From assembly GCA_902578815.1 (NCBI GenBank), contig CACHEI010000001.1, positions 97,129 to 161,128 of the forward strand: a stretch of 64,000 nt of DNA. Reading direction: 5' to 3'. This document shows positions 1 through 11,508 of the stretch, piece after piece. The notes below the pieces were generated by a model. The model worked only from the letters and a program-made list of their open reading frames with translations. It was not told where the DNA came from and ran no database searches. Within the stretch, counting starts at the first letter, position 1; each line of letters begins with the position of its first letter. Source of the stretch: an uncultured SAR116 cluster alpha proteobacterium (GTDB lineage: Bacteria; Pseudomonadota; Alphaproteobacteria; Puniceispirillales; Puniceispirillaceae). A program made the translations under genes and the position numbers.

Positions 1-141
1 GCATCGTTGGGTCTGGAAATTATAATTGAGGATTATGTGCCTTTGAAAAAAGGCCGCAGACCTCTTATTTATACAGTAAAGTCAATACTGCTCGTTGTCG
101 GTTTGACCAGCATCTGGTCCCTCGTCGTAACGGCTTTTTGA
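1..141 (+). CDS. sdhD: Succinate dehydrogenase membrane anchor subunit, C-terminal part
   Basis: The reading frame is open from the first base of the window and stops at TGA 139-141. It gives 46 residues, beginning [13 protein letters not shown] and ending in a hydrophobic helix ([19 protein letters not shown]). The G-L-x-x-I-x-E-D-Y-V stretch followed by a last membrane helix is typical of the SdhD anchor that helps hold heme b and the quinone site in the inner membrane. Its position directly before sdhA fits the usual sdhC-sdhD-sdhA-sdhB order. The 5' part lies outside the window. The call rests mainly on this position and the short motif. Confidence 0.8.
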   Translation, partial: ASLGLEIIIEDYVPLKKGRRPLIYTVKSILLVVGLTSIWSLVVTAF

Positions 142-158
142 GATGGAAAGTGGAGCCA

Positions 159-1949
159 ATGTCCTTATACGAAATTAATGATCACCATTATGATGTTGTG
201 GTTGTTGGTGCAGGTGGCGCTGGGTTGCGAGCGACGTTAGGTATGGCGGCATCTGGTTTGAAAACGGCCTGTATCACCAAGGTGTTTCCAACGCGCTCGC
301 ACACGGTCGCCGCCCAGGGCGGCATCGGCGCGGCCCTAAACAACATGGGAGAGGGAGACAACTGGCAATATCACATGTATGACACTGTCAAGGGGTCGGA
401 CTGGCTCGGCGATCAGGATGCCATCGAATATATGTGCCGAAACGCAATCCCATCGGTGATCGAGCTGGAAAATTACGGCGTGCCGTTCTCACGTACGGAC
501 GAGGGCAAGATCTACCAGCGGCCCTTTGGTGGCCATACGCTTGATTACGGCAAGTCCATGGCACGGCGTGCCTGTGCTGCGGCTGATCGGACAGGGCACG
601 CCATTTTGCATACGCTCTATCAGCAATGTCTGAAGCATCAGGCGCATTTTCATATTGAATTTTTTGCTCTTGATTTGCTGATGAGTGATGAGGGTGAATG
701 CGCGGGCATCATTGCGCTTTGCATGGAAGATGGCACTTTGCATCGTTTTTGGGGCCAGGAAACGGTTCTAGCGACCGGTGGCTACGGCCGGGTTTATTTT
801 TCATGCACCTCGGCACATACCTGTACCGGCGATGGCAATGCAATGGCGCTGCGCGCAGGGCTACCATTACAGGATATGGAATTTGTCCAGTTTCACCCTA
901 CCGGTGTCTATGGCGCAGGCGTGCTGATCACGGAAGGCGCGCGCGGTGAGGGCGGCTATCTGACAAATTCCCAGGGGGAGCGTTTCATGGAGCGGTTTGC
1001 ACCAACCGCCAAGGATCTTGCCAGCCGGGATGTCGTTAGCCGGGCAATGACGATCGAAATCAATGAAGGCCGAGGTGTGGGTCCGAACAAAGATCACATC
1101 ATGCTGCACCTTGAACACATCGACTCCGATACGCTTCACCAACGGTTACCGGGGATCACTGAAACGGCGCGAATTTTTTGCGGCGTAGATGTTACCCGTG
1201 AACCAATACCGGTGTTGCCGACAGTGCATTACAATATGGGTGGTATCCCGACAAATTATCATGGTGAGGTGATCTCACCGAACAGCAAAGATGAAAATGC
1301 AGTTGTCCCTGGACTGATGGCGATTGGTGAGGCAGCCTGTGTTTCAGTGCATGGTGCCAACCGCTTAGGAACCAATTCGTTGCTCGACATCGTGGTATTT
1401 GGCCGGGCGGCAGCGCACAGGGCGGCGGAAACAGTAACACCGGGTGCTGCTGGGCGCGGTGCGCCTAAAATAGCAACCGAAAAGGCGCTTGATCGCTTCG
1501 ATCGGATGCGCAATGCCGGTGGCAGCGAGAGCGCCGCCTCAATCCGTCTTGAAATGCAGCATGTGATGCAGCGGCACGCCGCTGTTTTCAGATCCAGCGA
1601 CAGCCTCGCCAATGGTGTGCAGAACATGGACAGTGTGGCTGCAAGGATGGCGCATATTGGGGTCAAGGACAAATCACTGATCTGGAACACTGATCTGGTT
1701 GAGGCGCTGGAACTGGAGAACCTTGTCGGTCAGGCTCTAGTTACAATCCGGTCGGCTGAGCAGCGTTTGGAGTCACGCGGCGCCCATGCGCATGAGGACT
1801 GGCCGGAGCGTGATGACGAAAAATGGATGAAACATACCGTCATGCGTCTTGATGACAACAATAAATCCGAACTTTCATACCGCAATGTAATCATGAACAC
1901 CCTGAGTAACGATGTGGCGCCCATTCCACCGGCACCCCGTGTTTACTAG
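159..1949 (+). CDS. sdhA: Succinate dehydrogenase flavoprotein subunit
   Basis: SdhA oxidises succinate to fumarate in complex II on the cytoplasmic face of the inner membrane and passes electrons to SdhB. The 596-residue product has the FAD-binding GAGGAG at residues 17-22. The [10 protein letters not shown] segment carries His48, the expected covalent flavin attachment residue. The substrate-site stretches TEGARGEGG and [10 protein letters not shown] are also present, and length is normal for the family. I chose ATG 159 because GGAG lies 4 bases upstream and the product starts like other SdhA proteins. An in-frame TTG at 138 overlaps the sdhD stop and is less likely. The gene is in an operon with sdhD and sdhB. 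Confidence 0.97.
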   Translation: MSLYEINDHHYDVVVVGAGGAGLRATLGMAASGLKTACITKVFPTRSHTVAAQGGIGAALNNMGEGDNWQYHMYDTVKGSDWLGDQDAIEYMCRNAIPSVIELENYGVPFSRTDEGKIYQRPFGGHTLDYGKSMARRACAAADRTGHAILHTLYQQCLKHQAHFHIEFFALDLLMSDEGECAGIIALCMEDGTLHRFWGQETVLATGGYGRVYFSCTSAHTCTGDGNAMALRAGLPLQDMEFVQFHPTGVYGAGVLITEGARGEGGYLTNSQGERFMERFAPTAKDLASRDVVSRAMTIEINEGRGVGPNKDHIMLHLEHIDSDTLHQRLPGITETARIFCGVDVTREPIPVLPTVHYNMGGIPTNYHGEVISPNSKDENAVVPGLMAIGEAACVSVHGANRLGTNSLLDIVVFGRAAAHRAAETVTPGAAGRGAPKIATEKALDRFDRMRNAGGSESAASIRLEMQHVMQRHAAVFRSSDSLANGVQNMDSVAARMAHIGVKDKSLIWNTDLVEALELENLVGQALVTIRSAEQRLESRGAHAHEDWPERDDEKWMKHTVMRLDDNNKSELSYRNVIMNTLSNDVAPIPPAPRVY

Positions 1950-1969
1950 GGGTAAATGGCGAGGCATCA

Positions 1970-2746
1970 ATGGCTGAATTCGCGCTTCCTGCAAACTCCA
2001 AAATGACCAAGGGCCAGTCGCATTCCGCGCCAGCCAGCGCGAAGAATGTGAAAACATTCCAGATCTATCGCTGGTCGCCGGATGATGATGCTAATCCTCG
2101 AGTTGACGTTTTCAATATTGATCTCGATGCATGTGGGCCTATGGTCCTGGATGCGTTAATCAAGATCAAGAGTGAACAGGACAGCAGCTTGACATTTCGC
2201 CGGTCATGCCGTGAGGGCATCTGCGGATCCTGTTCGATGAATATTGATGGCACAAACACGCTGGCCTGTTTGAAAAGCATCGATGAGGTAAAGGGAGATG
2301 TGAAGATTTTTCCCCTGCCCCACATGCCAGTGGTCAAGGATCTCGTGCCAGATCTTAGTAACGCCTACCGGCAGCTGACATCGATTGAACCCTGGTTGAA
2401 ATCCGACAAAGTTGCGCCCAAGGGTGAGGAGCGGCGGCAATCGCCGGAGGAACGCGAAAAGCTGGACGGGCTGTGGGAATGTGTGCTGTGTTTTAGTTGT
2501 TCAACCGCATGCCCGAGCTATTGGTGGAACAGCGACGAATATTTGGGACCGGCGGTGCTGCTGCAGGCTTATCGTTGGGTCGCTGATAGCCGTGATGACC
2601 ACACAAGCGAACGTCTTGATGCGCTTGATGACAGTTTCGCTCTCTATCGCTGTCATACCATTATGAATTGCGCAAAGACTTGTCCAAAGGGGCTGAACCC
2701 AGGCAAGGCCATTGCCAGTATCAAGTCGGAGCTTGCGAGCCGCTAG
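1970..2746 (+). CDS. sdhB: Succinate dehydrogenase iron-sulfur subunit
   Basis: SdhB relays electrons from the SdhA flavin to ubiquinone through three Fe-S clusters. In this 258-residue protein the 2Fe-2S ligands are Cys80, 85, 88 and 100. The C-terminal ferredoxin-like domain has the [11 protein letters not shown] motif (Cys171, 174, 177, 181) and a second set at Cys228, 234 and 238. These ten or so cysteines match the 4Fe-4S and 3Fe-4S pattern of the family. The gene begins 20 bases after sdhA and is clearly co-transcribed with it. A run of about 20 polar residues at the N-terminus precedes the conserved domain; this is common in alphaproteobacteria. Confidence 0.97.
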   Translation: MAEFALPANSKMTKGQSHSAPASAKNVKTFQIYRWSPDDDANPRVDVFNIDLDACGPMVLDALIKIKSEQDSSLTFRRSCREGICGSCSMNIDGTNTLACLKSIDEVKGDVKIFPLPHMPVVKDLVPDLSNAYRQLTSIEPWLKSDKVAPKGEERRQSPEEREKLDGLWECVLCFSCSTACPSYWWNSDEYLGPAVLLQAYRWVADSRDDHTSERLDALDDSFALYRCHTIMNCAKTCPKGLNPGKAIASIKSELASR

Positions 2747-2767
2747 TCTAGTGCGCCAGTTTTGACT

Positions 2768-2801
2768 AGCTGCGTATTTACTGATCTGATACGACGCAGC
2801 T
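2768..2801 (+). other. Inverted repeat between sdhB and zapE
   Basis: AGCTGCGT (2768-2775) and its exact reverse complement ACGCAGCT (2794-2801) are separated by 18 bases in the 76-base sdhB-zapE spacer. No T-run follows, so it does not look like a standard intrinsic terminator. It could be an mRNA 3'-end stabilising hairpin for the sdh transcript or a chance repeat. Confidence 0.35.
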
Positions 2802-2822
2802 GTATAAGACAGAGATGAGCAA

Positions 2823-3929
2823 ATGGCCGAACAAATCTTGACACTGACCGAGGCTCTGGCAGAGAAAATCGCCGTCGGTGATCTGGAGGAAGACGAGGGG
2901 CAGCTGGCGACCGCGCAAGAACTAGACAAATTGCACACTGCGATTATCGAATGCCAATCACGCGGTTTCCTAAAGAAATTAATTAGCCGGACGAAACCGG
3001 TAACCGGTCTTTACATTTACGGCGGGGTTGGTCGCGGCAAAACCATGTTGATGGACATGTTCTTTGCCTCTCTGCCTTGTGGCAATGGTGGTCCGATTGG
3101 CTGGCGTCTGCATTTTCACGATTTCATGGTGTTGGCGCAGGATTTAATCCACGCTGCCCGCGAGGCCGGAAAGGCCGACCCAATCGGAGAGGCTGCTTTG
3201 GAGCTGGCTAGCAGGGGAAGTGTGCTTTGTTTTGATGAGTTGGAAGTGCGTGACATAGCCGATGCGATGATTATCGCACGATTGTTCACGGCAATCTTTG
3301 ACGAAGGCGTCACTCTGGTTACCACGTCTAACCGGCGACCTAATGATCTCTATAAGGGTGGGTTGCACAGGGACCGATTCCTGCCCTTTATCTGCCTACT
3401 CACGCAACGCTGCAAATTGGTTGAAATTGCCAATGGGCCGGACTGGCGTGGGTCGGTGCTGGCCGAAATGCAGGCCTGGTATACGCCCGATGACAGCCGC
3501 GCCGCAGTGGCATTGGAAAGAGCATTTGATGCGCTGCGGGGAATGACCGCAGCAACTGCCGGTGCCTTGCGTGTGGCGGGTCGTGATATTGTAATTGAAA
3601 GCAGTGCGGGTGATGTTGCGCTGGTTACTTTTGCTGAACTGTGTGAAGCACCGCTTGCTGCACGCGACTATCTGGCGGTTGCTGGAAAATATGCTGGTAT
3701 TGTGATGCGTGGGGTTCCCAGGTTCGATGACCAGAACGAAGCATCTGCACGGCGTTTCATGTGGCTTGTCGACGCGCTCTATGACCGGTCACGTTTCCTC
3801 ATCGTCTCAGCCGCTACGGATATTAGCGCTCTCTACAAGGGACAACATTTTGCGTTTGAGTTTTCCCGCACGATGTCGCGGCTGGGTGAAATGACCCATC
3901 GCGGAAAGTTGATTCAAACCGACATTTAG
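2823..3929 (+). CDS. zapE: AFG1/ZapE-family ATPase
   Basis: This 368-residue P-loop ATPase belongs to the AFG1/LACE1/ZapE family. In E. coli ZapE associates with the Z-ring; mitochondrial AFG1 works in respiratory-complex quality control. The Walker A motif GGVGRGKTM is at residues 67-75 and the Walker B region reads LCFDELEV at about residues 132-140. Length is typical. The gene sits between sdhB and mdh, a placement common in alphaproteobacteria and suggestive of a link to respiratory metabolism. That link is inference from neighbours; the enzyme family assignment is firm. The start is ATG 2823, just after a short AGA-rich stretch, with only a weak ribosome-binding site. Confidence 0.92.
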   Translation: MAEQILTLTEALAEKIAVGDLEEDEGQLATAQELDKLHTAIIECQSRGFLKKLISRTKPVTGLYIYGGVGRGKTMLMDMFFASLPCGNGGPIGWRLHFHDFMVLAQDLIHAAREAGKADPIGEAALELASRGSVLCFDELEVRDIADAMIIARLFTAIFDEGVTLVTTSNRRPNDLYKGGLHRDRFLPFICLLTQRCKLVEIANGPDWRGSVLAEMQAWYTPDDSRAAVALERAFDALRGMTAATAGALRVAGRDIVIESSAGDVALVTFAELCEAPLAARDYLAVAGKYAGIVMRGVPRFDDQNEASARRFMWLVDALYDRSRFLIVSAATDISALYKGQHFAFEFSRTMSRLGEMTHRGKLIQTDI

Positions 3930-3976
3930 AAATATCATCATCCCTCTTTTCACGGCTTGGCACTTGTGTAATCGAG

Positions 3977-3982
3977 TATAAT
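3977..3982 (+). promoter_or_regulatory. Possible -10 element upstream of mdh
   Basis: A perfect TATAAT lies 85 bases before the mdh start in a 138-base AT-rich spacer. The best -35 candidate, TTGGCA at 3957-3962, leaves only a 14-base spacer, which is short for a sigma-70 promoter. The site is therefore tentative, although mdh needs its own promoter or read-through from sdh-zapE. Confidence 0.3.
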
Positions 3983-4064
3983 TTTGTAAATACGCCAAAG
4001 AAATCTGTTGCTAAACCAGTTGGTTTTTAAAGGCCTTCTTTCTCGTTATCTTTTTGGATTTTAG

Positions 4065-5018
<954 letters not shown>

Positions 5019-5066
5019 CGGCTAGCGGGCTGATGCTTGCCTTTTTCTTTTGGGGGAAATGTTTCA

Positions 5067-6227
5067 ATGAATATTCATGAGCATCAGGCAAAGGCCCTGC
5101 TTGCTGAATATGGCGTGTCGGTTCCACGTGGACAGGCTGCTTTCTCGGTTGATGAGGCGGTGTCGGCAGCAAAAGAGCTGGGCGGTCCGGTCTATGTTGT
5201 AAAGGCACAGATTCATGCAGGCGGCCGTGGCAAGGCTGGGGGCGTGAAAGTTGTCAAATCACTTGACGAGGTTGCTGACGTAGCTGGTGAAATCCTTGGT
5301 AAAACGCTGATCACGCACCAGACTGGTCCTAATGGGCGCGCAGTTCGCCGTCTGTATGTTGAGGATGGCTGCGACATTGCTGATGAACTCTATCTCTCGA
5401 TGCTTGTCGATCGTAGCACCGGCCGTATTACAATAATTGCTTCAAGCGAGGGCGGAATGGATATCGAGGAGGTGGCAGCCAGTCAGCCAGAAAAGATTCT
5501 TTCTCTGGCGATTGACCCCGCTACTGGCCTACAACCACATCATATGCGCAGACTCGCTGATATTCTTTGTCTATCTGGTGGCACCGCCAAGCAGCTGACA
5601 AAGTTCCTACATGGAATTTTCACGGCGTTCAATGCACTTGATGCTTCGCTTATTGAGATCAATCCTCTCGTGGTGACTGGAACGGGTGATCTGCTGGCGC
5701 TCGATGCGAAGATGAGTTTTGATGACAATGCGCTGTACCGCCATCCTGATGTGATGGAACTGCGCGACCTTGGTGAGGAGGACCCGGCCGAGGTGCGTGC
5801 CAGCGAATTCGATCTCAATTATATCAAGCTGGATGGTGAGATTGGCTGTATGGTCAACGGTGCGGGTCTGGCTATGGCGACGATGGATATCATTGAGTTG
5901 AATGGTGCTTCACCGGCAAATTTCCTTGATGTGGGTGGCAGCGCCACAACTGAACGCGTGACTGAGGCCTTCAAGATTATTCTCTCGGATAACAATGTTA
6001 AGGGCATCCTGGTCAACATTTTTGGTGGCATCATGCGGTGCGATATCATTGCCGAGGGTGTTGTCTTAGCAGCGCGGACTCTTGGTCTGAACAAACCCCT
6101 TGTAGTCCGGCTAGAGGGAACAAACGTCGAGGAGGGTAAAAGAATCATGGCCAAGTCCCGAATTTCAATTATTCCAGCTGACAATCTTGCCGATGCCGCG
6201 ACAAAAATTGTTGCGGCCATCAAGTAA
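5067..6227 (+). CDS. sucC: Succinyl-CoA synthetase beta subunit
   Basis: SucC carries the nucleotide-grasp and succinate sites of succinyl-CoA synthetase, which makes ATP or GTP from succinyl-CoA. The 386-residue protein begins [17 protein letters not shown], the conserved family start. It has the ATP-grasp region around [15 protein letters not shown] and the C-terminal [14 protein letters not shown] and [10 protein letters not shown] segments. ATG 5067 is preceded by GGGGGAAA and agrees with the conserved N-terminus; an upstream in-frame TTG (5037) would add ten unconserved residues. sucD follows 12 bases later. Confidence 0.97.
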   Translation: MNIHEHQAKALLAEYGVSVPRGQAAFSVDEAVSAAKELGGPVYVVKAQIHAGGRGKAGGVKVVKSLDEVADVAGEILGKTLITHQTGPNGRAVRRLYVEDGCDIADELYLSMLVDRSTGRITIIASSEGGMDIEEVAASQPEKILSLAIDPATGLQPHHMRRLADILCLSGGTAKQLTKFLHGIFTAFNALDASLIEINPLVVTGTGDLLALDAKMSFDDNALYRHPDVMELRDLGEEDPAEVRASEFDLNYIKLDGEIGCMVNGAGLAMATMDIIELNGASPANFLDVGGSATTERVTEAFKIILSDNNVKGILVNIFGGIMRCDIIAEGVVLAARTLGLNKPLVVRLEGTNVEEGKRIMAKSRISIIPADNLADAATKIVAAIK

Positions 6228-6239
6228 CTGGGGAAAACC

Positions 6240-7124
6240 ATGTCCGTTCTTGTAAACAGTCAGACACGAGTCATCTGTCAGGGCCTCACGGGTTCACAAG
6301 GCACTTTTCATTCCGAACAGGCAATCGCCTACGGCACTAAGATGGTTGGAGGGGTGACGCCGGGCAAAGGTGGGCAAAAACATCTCAATCTGCCAGTTTT
6401 CAATTCAGTCGCTGAAGCTATGGCGAAGACCGAGGCAAATGCGTCGGTCATCTATGTTCCGCCGCCATTTGCCGCCGACTCGATTCTTGAGGCAATAGAC
6501 GCGGAAATCCCGCTGATAATCTGTATCACCGAGGGCATTCCGGTGTTGGACATGGTGAGGGTGAGGCGTGCTCTTGATGCCAGCAAAAGCCGTCTGATTG
6601 GTCCCAACTGTCCGGGCATCATCACACCAGGTGAATGCAAGATCGGCATTATGCCTGGGCACATTCATCAGCCCGGCAAGGTTGGCATCGTGTCGCGTTC
6701 CGGAACCTTGACTTATGAGGCTGTCGCGCAGACAACAGCTGCCGGACTAGGCCAGTCAACCTGTATTGGTATTGGTGGCGATCCAATAAACGGAACCAAT
6801 TTCATCGATTGTCTGGAAATGTTCCTTGAGGATGAGCAAACCGAAGCAATCGTGATGATTGGCGAGATTGGTGGTTCGGCTGAGGAAGAGGCAGCTGCCT
6901 TCTATGCCAACAAGCCAGCTAGAAAGCCTATCGCCGGTTTCATTGCTGGCCGAACCGCACCTCCAGGACGGCGGATGGGGCATGCGGGGGCCATCGTCAG
7001 TGGTGGCAGTGGAGCCGCTGTAGACAAGATTGCTGCGATGGAGGCATCAGGGTTTGTTATGGCCGCCTCACCTGCTGGACTTGTTGAGGCCGTAATAAAA
7101 GCCATTGCCGACTTTAGTGATTAG
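6240..7124 (+). CDS. sucD: Succinyl-CoA synthetase alpha subunit
   Basis: SucD binds CoA and carries the phosphohistidine intermediate. The 294-residue product has the N-terminal CoA-binding segment [14 protein letters not shown]. The phosphorylated histidine is expected to be His248 in [13 protein letters not shown]. Length is normal. It is tightly coupled to sucC and followed by a 76-base gap before sucA. That gap contains a weak promoter-like TTGAAT/TACACT pair but nothing convincing. Confidence 0.97.
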   Translation: MSVLVNSQTRVICQGLTGSQGTFHSEQAIAYGTKMVGGVTPGKGGQKHLNLPVFNSVAEAMAKTEANASVIYVPPPFAADSILEAIDAEIPLIICITEGIPVLDMVRVRRALDASKSRLIGPNCPGIITPGECKIGIMPGHIHQPGKVGIVSRSGTLTYEAVAQTTAAGLGQSTCIGIGGDPINGTNFIDCLEMFLEDEQTEAIVMIGEIGGSAEEEAAAFYANKPARKPIAGFIAGRTAPPGRRMGHAGAIVSGGSGAAVDKIAAMEASGFVMAASPAGLVEAVIKAIADFSD

Positions 7125-7200
7125 AACGTAAAGACTTGAATAAGCTAGCATAGCGCATACACTGTGCTCAATTTTGTAATCCTGTGAAGGAAGACTTCTG

Positions 7201-10128
7201 ATGGACGACTCCAGGCAAGCCCCAAGTTTTGAAAGTTACAGAAACACAAAAACCACCGAACCGAACTATAGTCTGCTATCGGGTGCCAATGCTACTTTTA
7301 TTGCGGAAATGAAAGCATCATGGGTGCGCGATCCCAATTCGGTAGACAATAGCTGGGCTGCCTATTTCAAACATCTTGATAAAGTCATGACGGAAAATGA
7401 TTTTGTAGAAACCGGGCCAAGCTGGGGGCGCACCGCAAGCCGTGTTGTCGGTGCTATCGACCCAGAGGAATCGATCCGCGCCGTGGCCGAAGGGCATGTT
7501 GCGGGCCGGCATGTGAATGCAGGTGACATCCGCGCTGCAACGCTCGACTCACTGCGAGCTGTGATGTTGATCCGGGCATACCGCATCAGGGGTCACCTGA
7601 TTGCTGATCTTGATCCTCTGGCATTGGAGGAAAAGCCCCTCCATCCGGAACTTGATCCGCAGACTTATGGTTTTGTTGATGATGATTGGGATCGTCCCAT
7701 TTTCATCAATTATGTGCTGGGTCTGGAAACCGCCACCCTGCGTGAGATCGTTGCTCAGCTTCGCAAAACTTATTGTGGCACGATCGGTGTTGAATTTATG
7801 CATATTCAGGATCCAGCGCAAAAGGCATGGATCCAGGAGCGCATTGAGGCTATAGGCAATAAAACCGACTTCACGCTACGTGGTAAAAAAGCAATTTATG
7901 AGCGTCTCGTTGACGCAGATGAGTTCGGCAGGTTCTTACACCGGAAGTTTCCTGGTACGAAACGCTTTGGGCTTGACGGCGGTGAAGCTATTATCCCAGC
8001 ACTTGAACAGATATTAAAACGCGGTAGTCAACTAGGCCTCGTTGAAGTTGTTCTTGGGATGGCTCATCGAGGCAGGCTCAATATTTTGCACAACGTCTTG
8101 AGCAAGCCCTTTCGAGCAATTATCTCTGAATTCTACGGGAACTCCTCCAACCCAGAAGAAGCTGGTGGTTCTGGAGACGTAAAATATCATATGGGTGCCT
8201 CAGCTGATCGAGAATTCGATGGAAAGCAAGTTCACCTCAGTTTAGCGCCAAATCCATCTCATCTAGAGATCGTCAATCCGATTGTTGTTGGACGGGTACG
8301 CGCTAAACAGCAACAACGATTAGATTCTGATCGAACCAAGGTTCTTGGCATTTTGCTCCATGGCGATGCCGCTTTTGCCGGACAAGGTGTAGTTGGCGAA
8401 ACCTTTGCCTTTTCTGCCCTTCGCGGGTATCGCACGGGTGGAACAATCCACATCATCGTTAACAACCAGATTGGCTTTACTACAAGCCCAAATTACTCGC
8501 GATCATCACCTTATCCAACTGACGTAGCGAAAATGGTAATGGCACCAATTTTCCATGTGAATGGAGATGACCCCGAAGCGGTTGTACACGTTGCTCGTAT
8601 TGCCACTGAATTCCGGCAAGCTTTTGGAACAGATGTGGTCATTGACATGTTTTGCTACCGTCGATTTGGGCATAACGAAGGAGATGAACCAGCATTCACG
8701 CAGCCGTTAATGTATAGAGCTATCGAGACACATCCACGCACCAGAGAGATCTACGCCAAGAAACTCATCCATGAGGGTGTATTTGATCATACAGAAGCTA
8801 AAAAGGTCATCGATGATCGGTTGGCTTTTATGAATAGAGAATTTGAAGCTGGATCAAATTACCGACCTAATAAGGCCGATTGGTTGGAGGGAAGTTGGTC
8901 AGGCATGCGCAGGGCGCATGGAATTGAGCGACGCGGCGAAACAGCGGTTGATCTCGATGTGTTGCGGCGGATTGGCAAGGCCATAACGACTCCGCCAGAG
9001 CATATGACTCTCAATTCAAAACTGATCCGTATTCTGAAAACGCGTGGTGCGAATATTAAGGCTGGCACCAATATTGACTGGGCGACTGCCGAGCATCTTG
9101 CCTTTGGCTCGCTGCTACTTGAAGGTGATGTTGTACGTCTTTCCGGTCAGGATTCTTGTCGTGGCACTTTTAGCCAGCGCCATGCTGTTCTGATTGATCA
9201 GAATACCGAGGAACGCTACGCGCCGCTTATGCATCTTGACCCAGATCAGGCGATTTTTGAGGTAATCGACTCTCCGCTATCTGAGGCATCAGTTATGGGT
9301 TTTGAGTATGGTTTCTCGCAGGTGGAGCCGAACGCTCTTGTCATGTGGGAAGCACAATTTGGTGATTTTGCAAATGGTGCCCAGGTTGTCATCGACCAGT
9401 TCATTTCCTCTGGTGAAGCAAAATGGCTGCGGATGAATGCGCTTGTTTTGCTCTTGCCACATGGCTATGAGGGGCAGGGACCAGAACATTCATCGGCACG
9501 TTTGGAGAGATATCTCCAGTTATGCGCCGAGGATAATATGCAGGTGGTTAATTGCACCACCCCAGCCAATTATTTTCATGTTCTGCGCCGGCAGCTCCGC
9601 CGTGATTTTCGCAAGCCGCTTGTCGTGATGACTCCAAAATCGCTGTTGCGGCACAAAGCCTGTGTTTCCAACATCGAGGAGATGGGGCCTGAAACAAGTT
9701 TTCACCGAGTTCTTGATGAACGCGATACAAACGTAAACCATGGTAAAGCGAAGCGCGTCGTGATGTGCAGCGGCAAGGTCTATTTTGACCTTGCGGCAAA
9801 ACGTGATGAGCAGCGTGCCTGGGATACAGAGATCATCCGGTTCGAACAACTATATCCATTTCCAAGTAAGGCCCTCAAGGAAGTGATCGCTATGACCCCT
9901 AAAGCAACTTTCGTCTGGTGTCAGGAAGAGCCAAAAAACATGGGCGCATGGACAGTGGTCCGTGACTTCATTGAGGACATAATGGCTGAGGCTGGCACTA
10001 AGCAGCAACGGCTTGCCTATGCCGGGCGTGTCGCGGCGGCCTCTCCGGCAACGGGTTCGCTATCACGTCACAACAAGGAACAGCAGGGGTTAGTCGCCGC
10101 TGCCCTGGGGTTGGATGCTGGTGATTAA
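7201..10128 (+). CDS. sucA: 2-oxoglutarate dehydrogenase E1 component
   Basis: The thiamine-diphosphate-dependent E1 decarboxylates 2-oxoglutarate and transfers the succinyl group to the lipoyl arm of SucB. The 975-residue protein has the N-terminal segment FIAEMKASWVRDPNSVD, the LGMAHRGRLN motif and the TPP/magnesium region GDAAFAGQGVVGET...NNQIGFTT. The C-terminal half has the GPEHSSARLER and CQEEPKNMGAW motifs. Length is typical. AAGGAAG lies 7-8 bases before ATG 7201. The stretch from about 8040 to 8840 uses many more CGA and AGA arginine codons than the rest of the gene (see findings), although the protein is uninterrupted. Confidence 0.97.
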   Translation: MDDSRQAPSFESYRNTKTTEPNYSLLSGANATFIAEMKASWVRDPNSVDNSWAAYFKHLDKVMTENDFVETGPSWGRTASRVVGAIDPEESIRAVAEGHVAGRHVNAGDIRAATLDSLRAVMLIRAYRIRGHLIADLDPLALEEKPLHPELDPQTYGFVDDDWDRPIFINYVLGLETATLREIVAQLRKTYCGTIGVEFMHIQDPAQKAWIQERIEAIGNKTDFTLRGKKAIYERLVDADEFGRFLHRKFPGTKRFGLDGGEAIIPALEQILKRGSQLGLVEVVLGMAHRGRLNILHNVLSKPFRAIISEFYGNSSNPEEAGGSGDVKYHMGASADREFDGKQVHLSLAPNPSHLEIVNPIVVGRVRAKQQQRLDSDRTKVLGILLHGDAAFAGQGVVGETFAFSALRGYRTGGTIHIIVNNQIGFTTSPNYSRSSPYPTDVAKMVMAPIFHVNGDDPEAVVHVARIATEFRQAFGTDVVIDMFCYRRFGHNEGDEPAFTQPLMYRAIETHPRTREIYAKKLIHEGVFDHTEAKKVIDDRLAFMNREFEAGSNYRPNKADWLEGSWSGMRRAHGIERRGETAVDLDVLRRIGKAITTPPEHMTLNSKLIRILKTRGANIKAGTNIDWATAEHLAFGSLLLEGDVVRLSGQDSCRGTFSQRHAVLIDQNTEERYAPLMHLDPDQAIFEVIDSPLSEASVMGFEYGFSQVEPNALVMWEAQFGDFANGAQVVIDQFISSGEAKWLRMNALVLLLPHGYEGQGPEHSSARLERYLQLCAEDNMQVVNCTTPANYFHVLRRQLRRDFRKPLVVMTPKSLLRHKACVSNIEEMGPETSFHRVLDERDTNVNHGKAKRVVMCSGKVYFDLAAKRDEQRAWDTEIIRFEQLYPFPSKALKEVIAMTPKATFVWCQEEPKNMGAWTVVRDFIEDIMAEAGTKQQRLAYAGRVAAASPATGSLSRHNKEQQGLVAAALGLDAGD

Positions 10129-10218
10129 GCTGCCTCCTAATGAGGATGCCCTGTTCCAGGTGATGTGTTTAGAAATGCGCCGCCCATTTGAATATGGCAC
10201 CGGAGGAGGGTGCTGAAC

Positions 10219-11469
10219 ATGGCTATTGACATCGTTGTTCCCACACTTGGCGAATCTGTGAGCGATGCAACAATCGCTCGTTGGATGAAGCAGGCCGGTG
10301 AGACCATCGCGCAGGATGAACCCATCGTCGAATTAGAAACTGACAAGGTGACGCTGGAGGTACCTTCACCTGTTGCGGGCACCCTATCGGAAATCATTGC
10401 CGATGAGGGGGTGACGGTTGAGGTTGGCGCGCTGTTAGCGCGGGTTGAGGAAATTAGCGCACTGGTGGTGCCTGCGCCAAAAGATGCCACGACCGCCGCG
10501 AGGAAAGCTGTGGCTCCTGCCCCACAAGAACCGTCAGCTCCTGTTGCTGTTCCCTCTGGCCTTAAGCACCCTCTGTCCCCCTCTGTTCGTCGCCTTGTGG
10601 AGGAAAATAGCATTGATCCCTTCAAAATCAGGGGAACCGGGGTGGATGGCCGTCTGACCAAAGCCGATGTGATGGCTGCTTTGACCGAAGGAATGTCAAC
10701 GTCCGCAGCAGCATCACCAGAACTTGTTGTGGCCTCACCGGCACGGCAGATGCCGCGTGAAATTGACGCATTGCGTGAGGAACGCGTTCAAATGTCAAAG
10801 CTACGCCAGGTTATTGCTGGTCGTCTAAAAATCGCGCAGAATAATGCAGCCATGCTGACAACCTTCAACGAGGTTGATATGGCACAGGTGATGGCGATGC
10901 GGGCAGAGTACAAGCAGAAATTTGAGACTGTGCATGGGGTCCGCCTTGGTTTCATGGGCATGTTCACCCTTGCCGCCATTCAGGCGTTGCGTGATTTTCC
11001 TGCGGTCAATGCAGAAATCGAAGGCAACGATATCATTTACAAGAATTACTACCATATTGGTGTTGCTGTTGGCACTCAGCAGGGGCTTGTTGTACCGGTA
11101 GTGAAGGATGCTGGTGACATGTCATTGGTTGACCTTGAGCGCACGATTAGTGATTTTGGCGTGCGCGCGCGGGACGGCAAAATCAAGCCGGATGAGATGG
11201 CCGATGGCACCTTTACAATTTCAAATGGCGGCGTTTATGGCTCGTTGATGTCGACGCCGATTTTGAACCCGCCACAAAGCGGTATTCTGGGAATGCATAA
11301 AATCGAGAAACGGGCTGTCGTGGTTGATGACCAGATTGTCATTCGTCCGATGATGTATCTGGCATTGTCCTATGACCATCGGATTATTGATGGCCGCGAG
11401 GCAGTCTCATTTTTGGCGCGTATCAAGGAAACCATTGAGGACCCACGTCGCTTGATCATGGGTATTTGA
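10219..11469 (+). CDS. sucB: Dihydrolipoyllysine succinyltransferase E2 component
   Basis: E2 core of the 2-oxoglutarate dehydrogenase complex. In the 416-residue product a lipoyl domain carries Lys43 ([11 protein letters not shown]). An Ala/Pro-rich linker follows, then an E3-binding domain at about residues 113-153 ([11 protein letters not shown]...[11 protein letters not shown]). The C-terminal acyltransferase domain has catalytic His387 and Asp391 in SYDHRIIDG. There is one lipoyl domain only, as in most bacterial SucB. I chose ATG 10219 because GGAGGAGGG ends 8 bases before it; a GTG at 10210 lies inside that ribosome-binding site. Confidence 0.97.
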   Translation: MAIDIVVPTLGESVSDATIARWMKQAGETIAQDEPIVELETDKVTLEVPSPVAGTLSEIIADEGVTVEVGALLARVEEISALVVPAPKDATTAARKAVAPAPQEPSAPVAVPSGLKHPLSPSVRRLVEENSIDPFKIRGTGVDGRLTKADVMAALTEGMSTSAAASPELVVASPARQMPREIDALREERVQMSKLRQVIAGRLKIAQNNAAMLTTFNEVDMAQVMAMRAEYKQKFETVHGVRLGFMGMFTLAAIQALRDFPAVNAEIEGNDIIYKNYYHIGVAVGTQQGLVVPVVKDAGDMSLVDLERTISDFGVRARDGKIKPDEMADGTFTISNGGVYGSLMSTPILNPPQSGILGMHKIEKRAVVVDDQIVIRPMMYLALSYDHRIIDGREAVSFLARIKETIEDPRRLIMGI

Positions 11470-11508
11470 TCATCTTGGCAGCGGCAGAGTTTAAAGCGGG
11501 ACAAGAGC

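Noticed and set aside
138..158. TTG start for sdhA at 138
   Set aside because: It overlaps the sdhD stop, lacks a ribosome-binding site and adds seven unconserved residues; ATG 159 has GGAG upstream.
4012..4025. AAACC/GGTTT hairpin with following Ts before mdh
   Set aside because: Only five AT-rich pairs with a tight loop; too weak to call a terminator.
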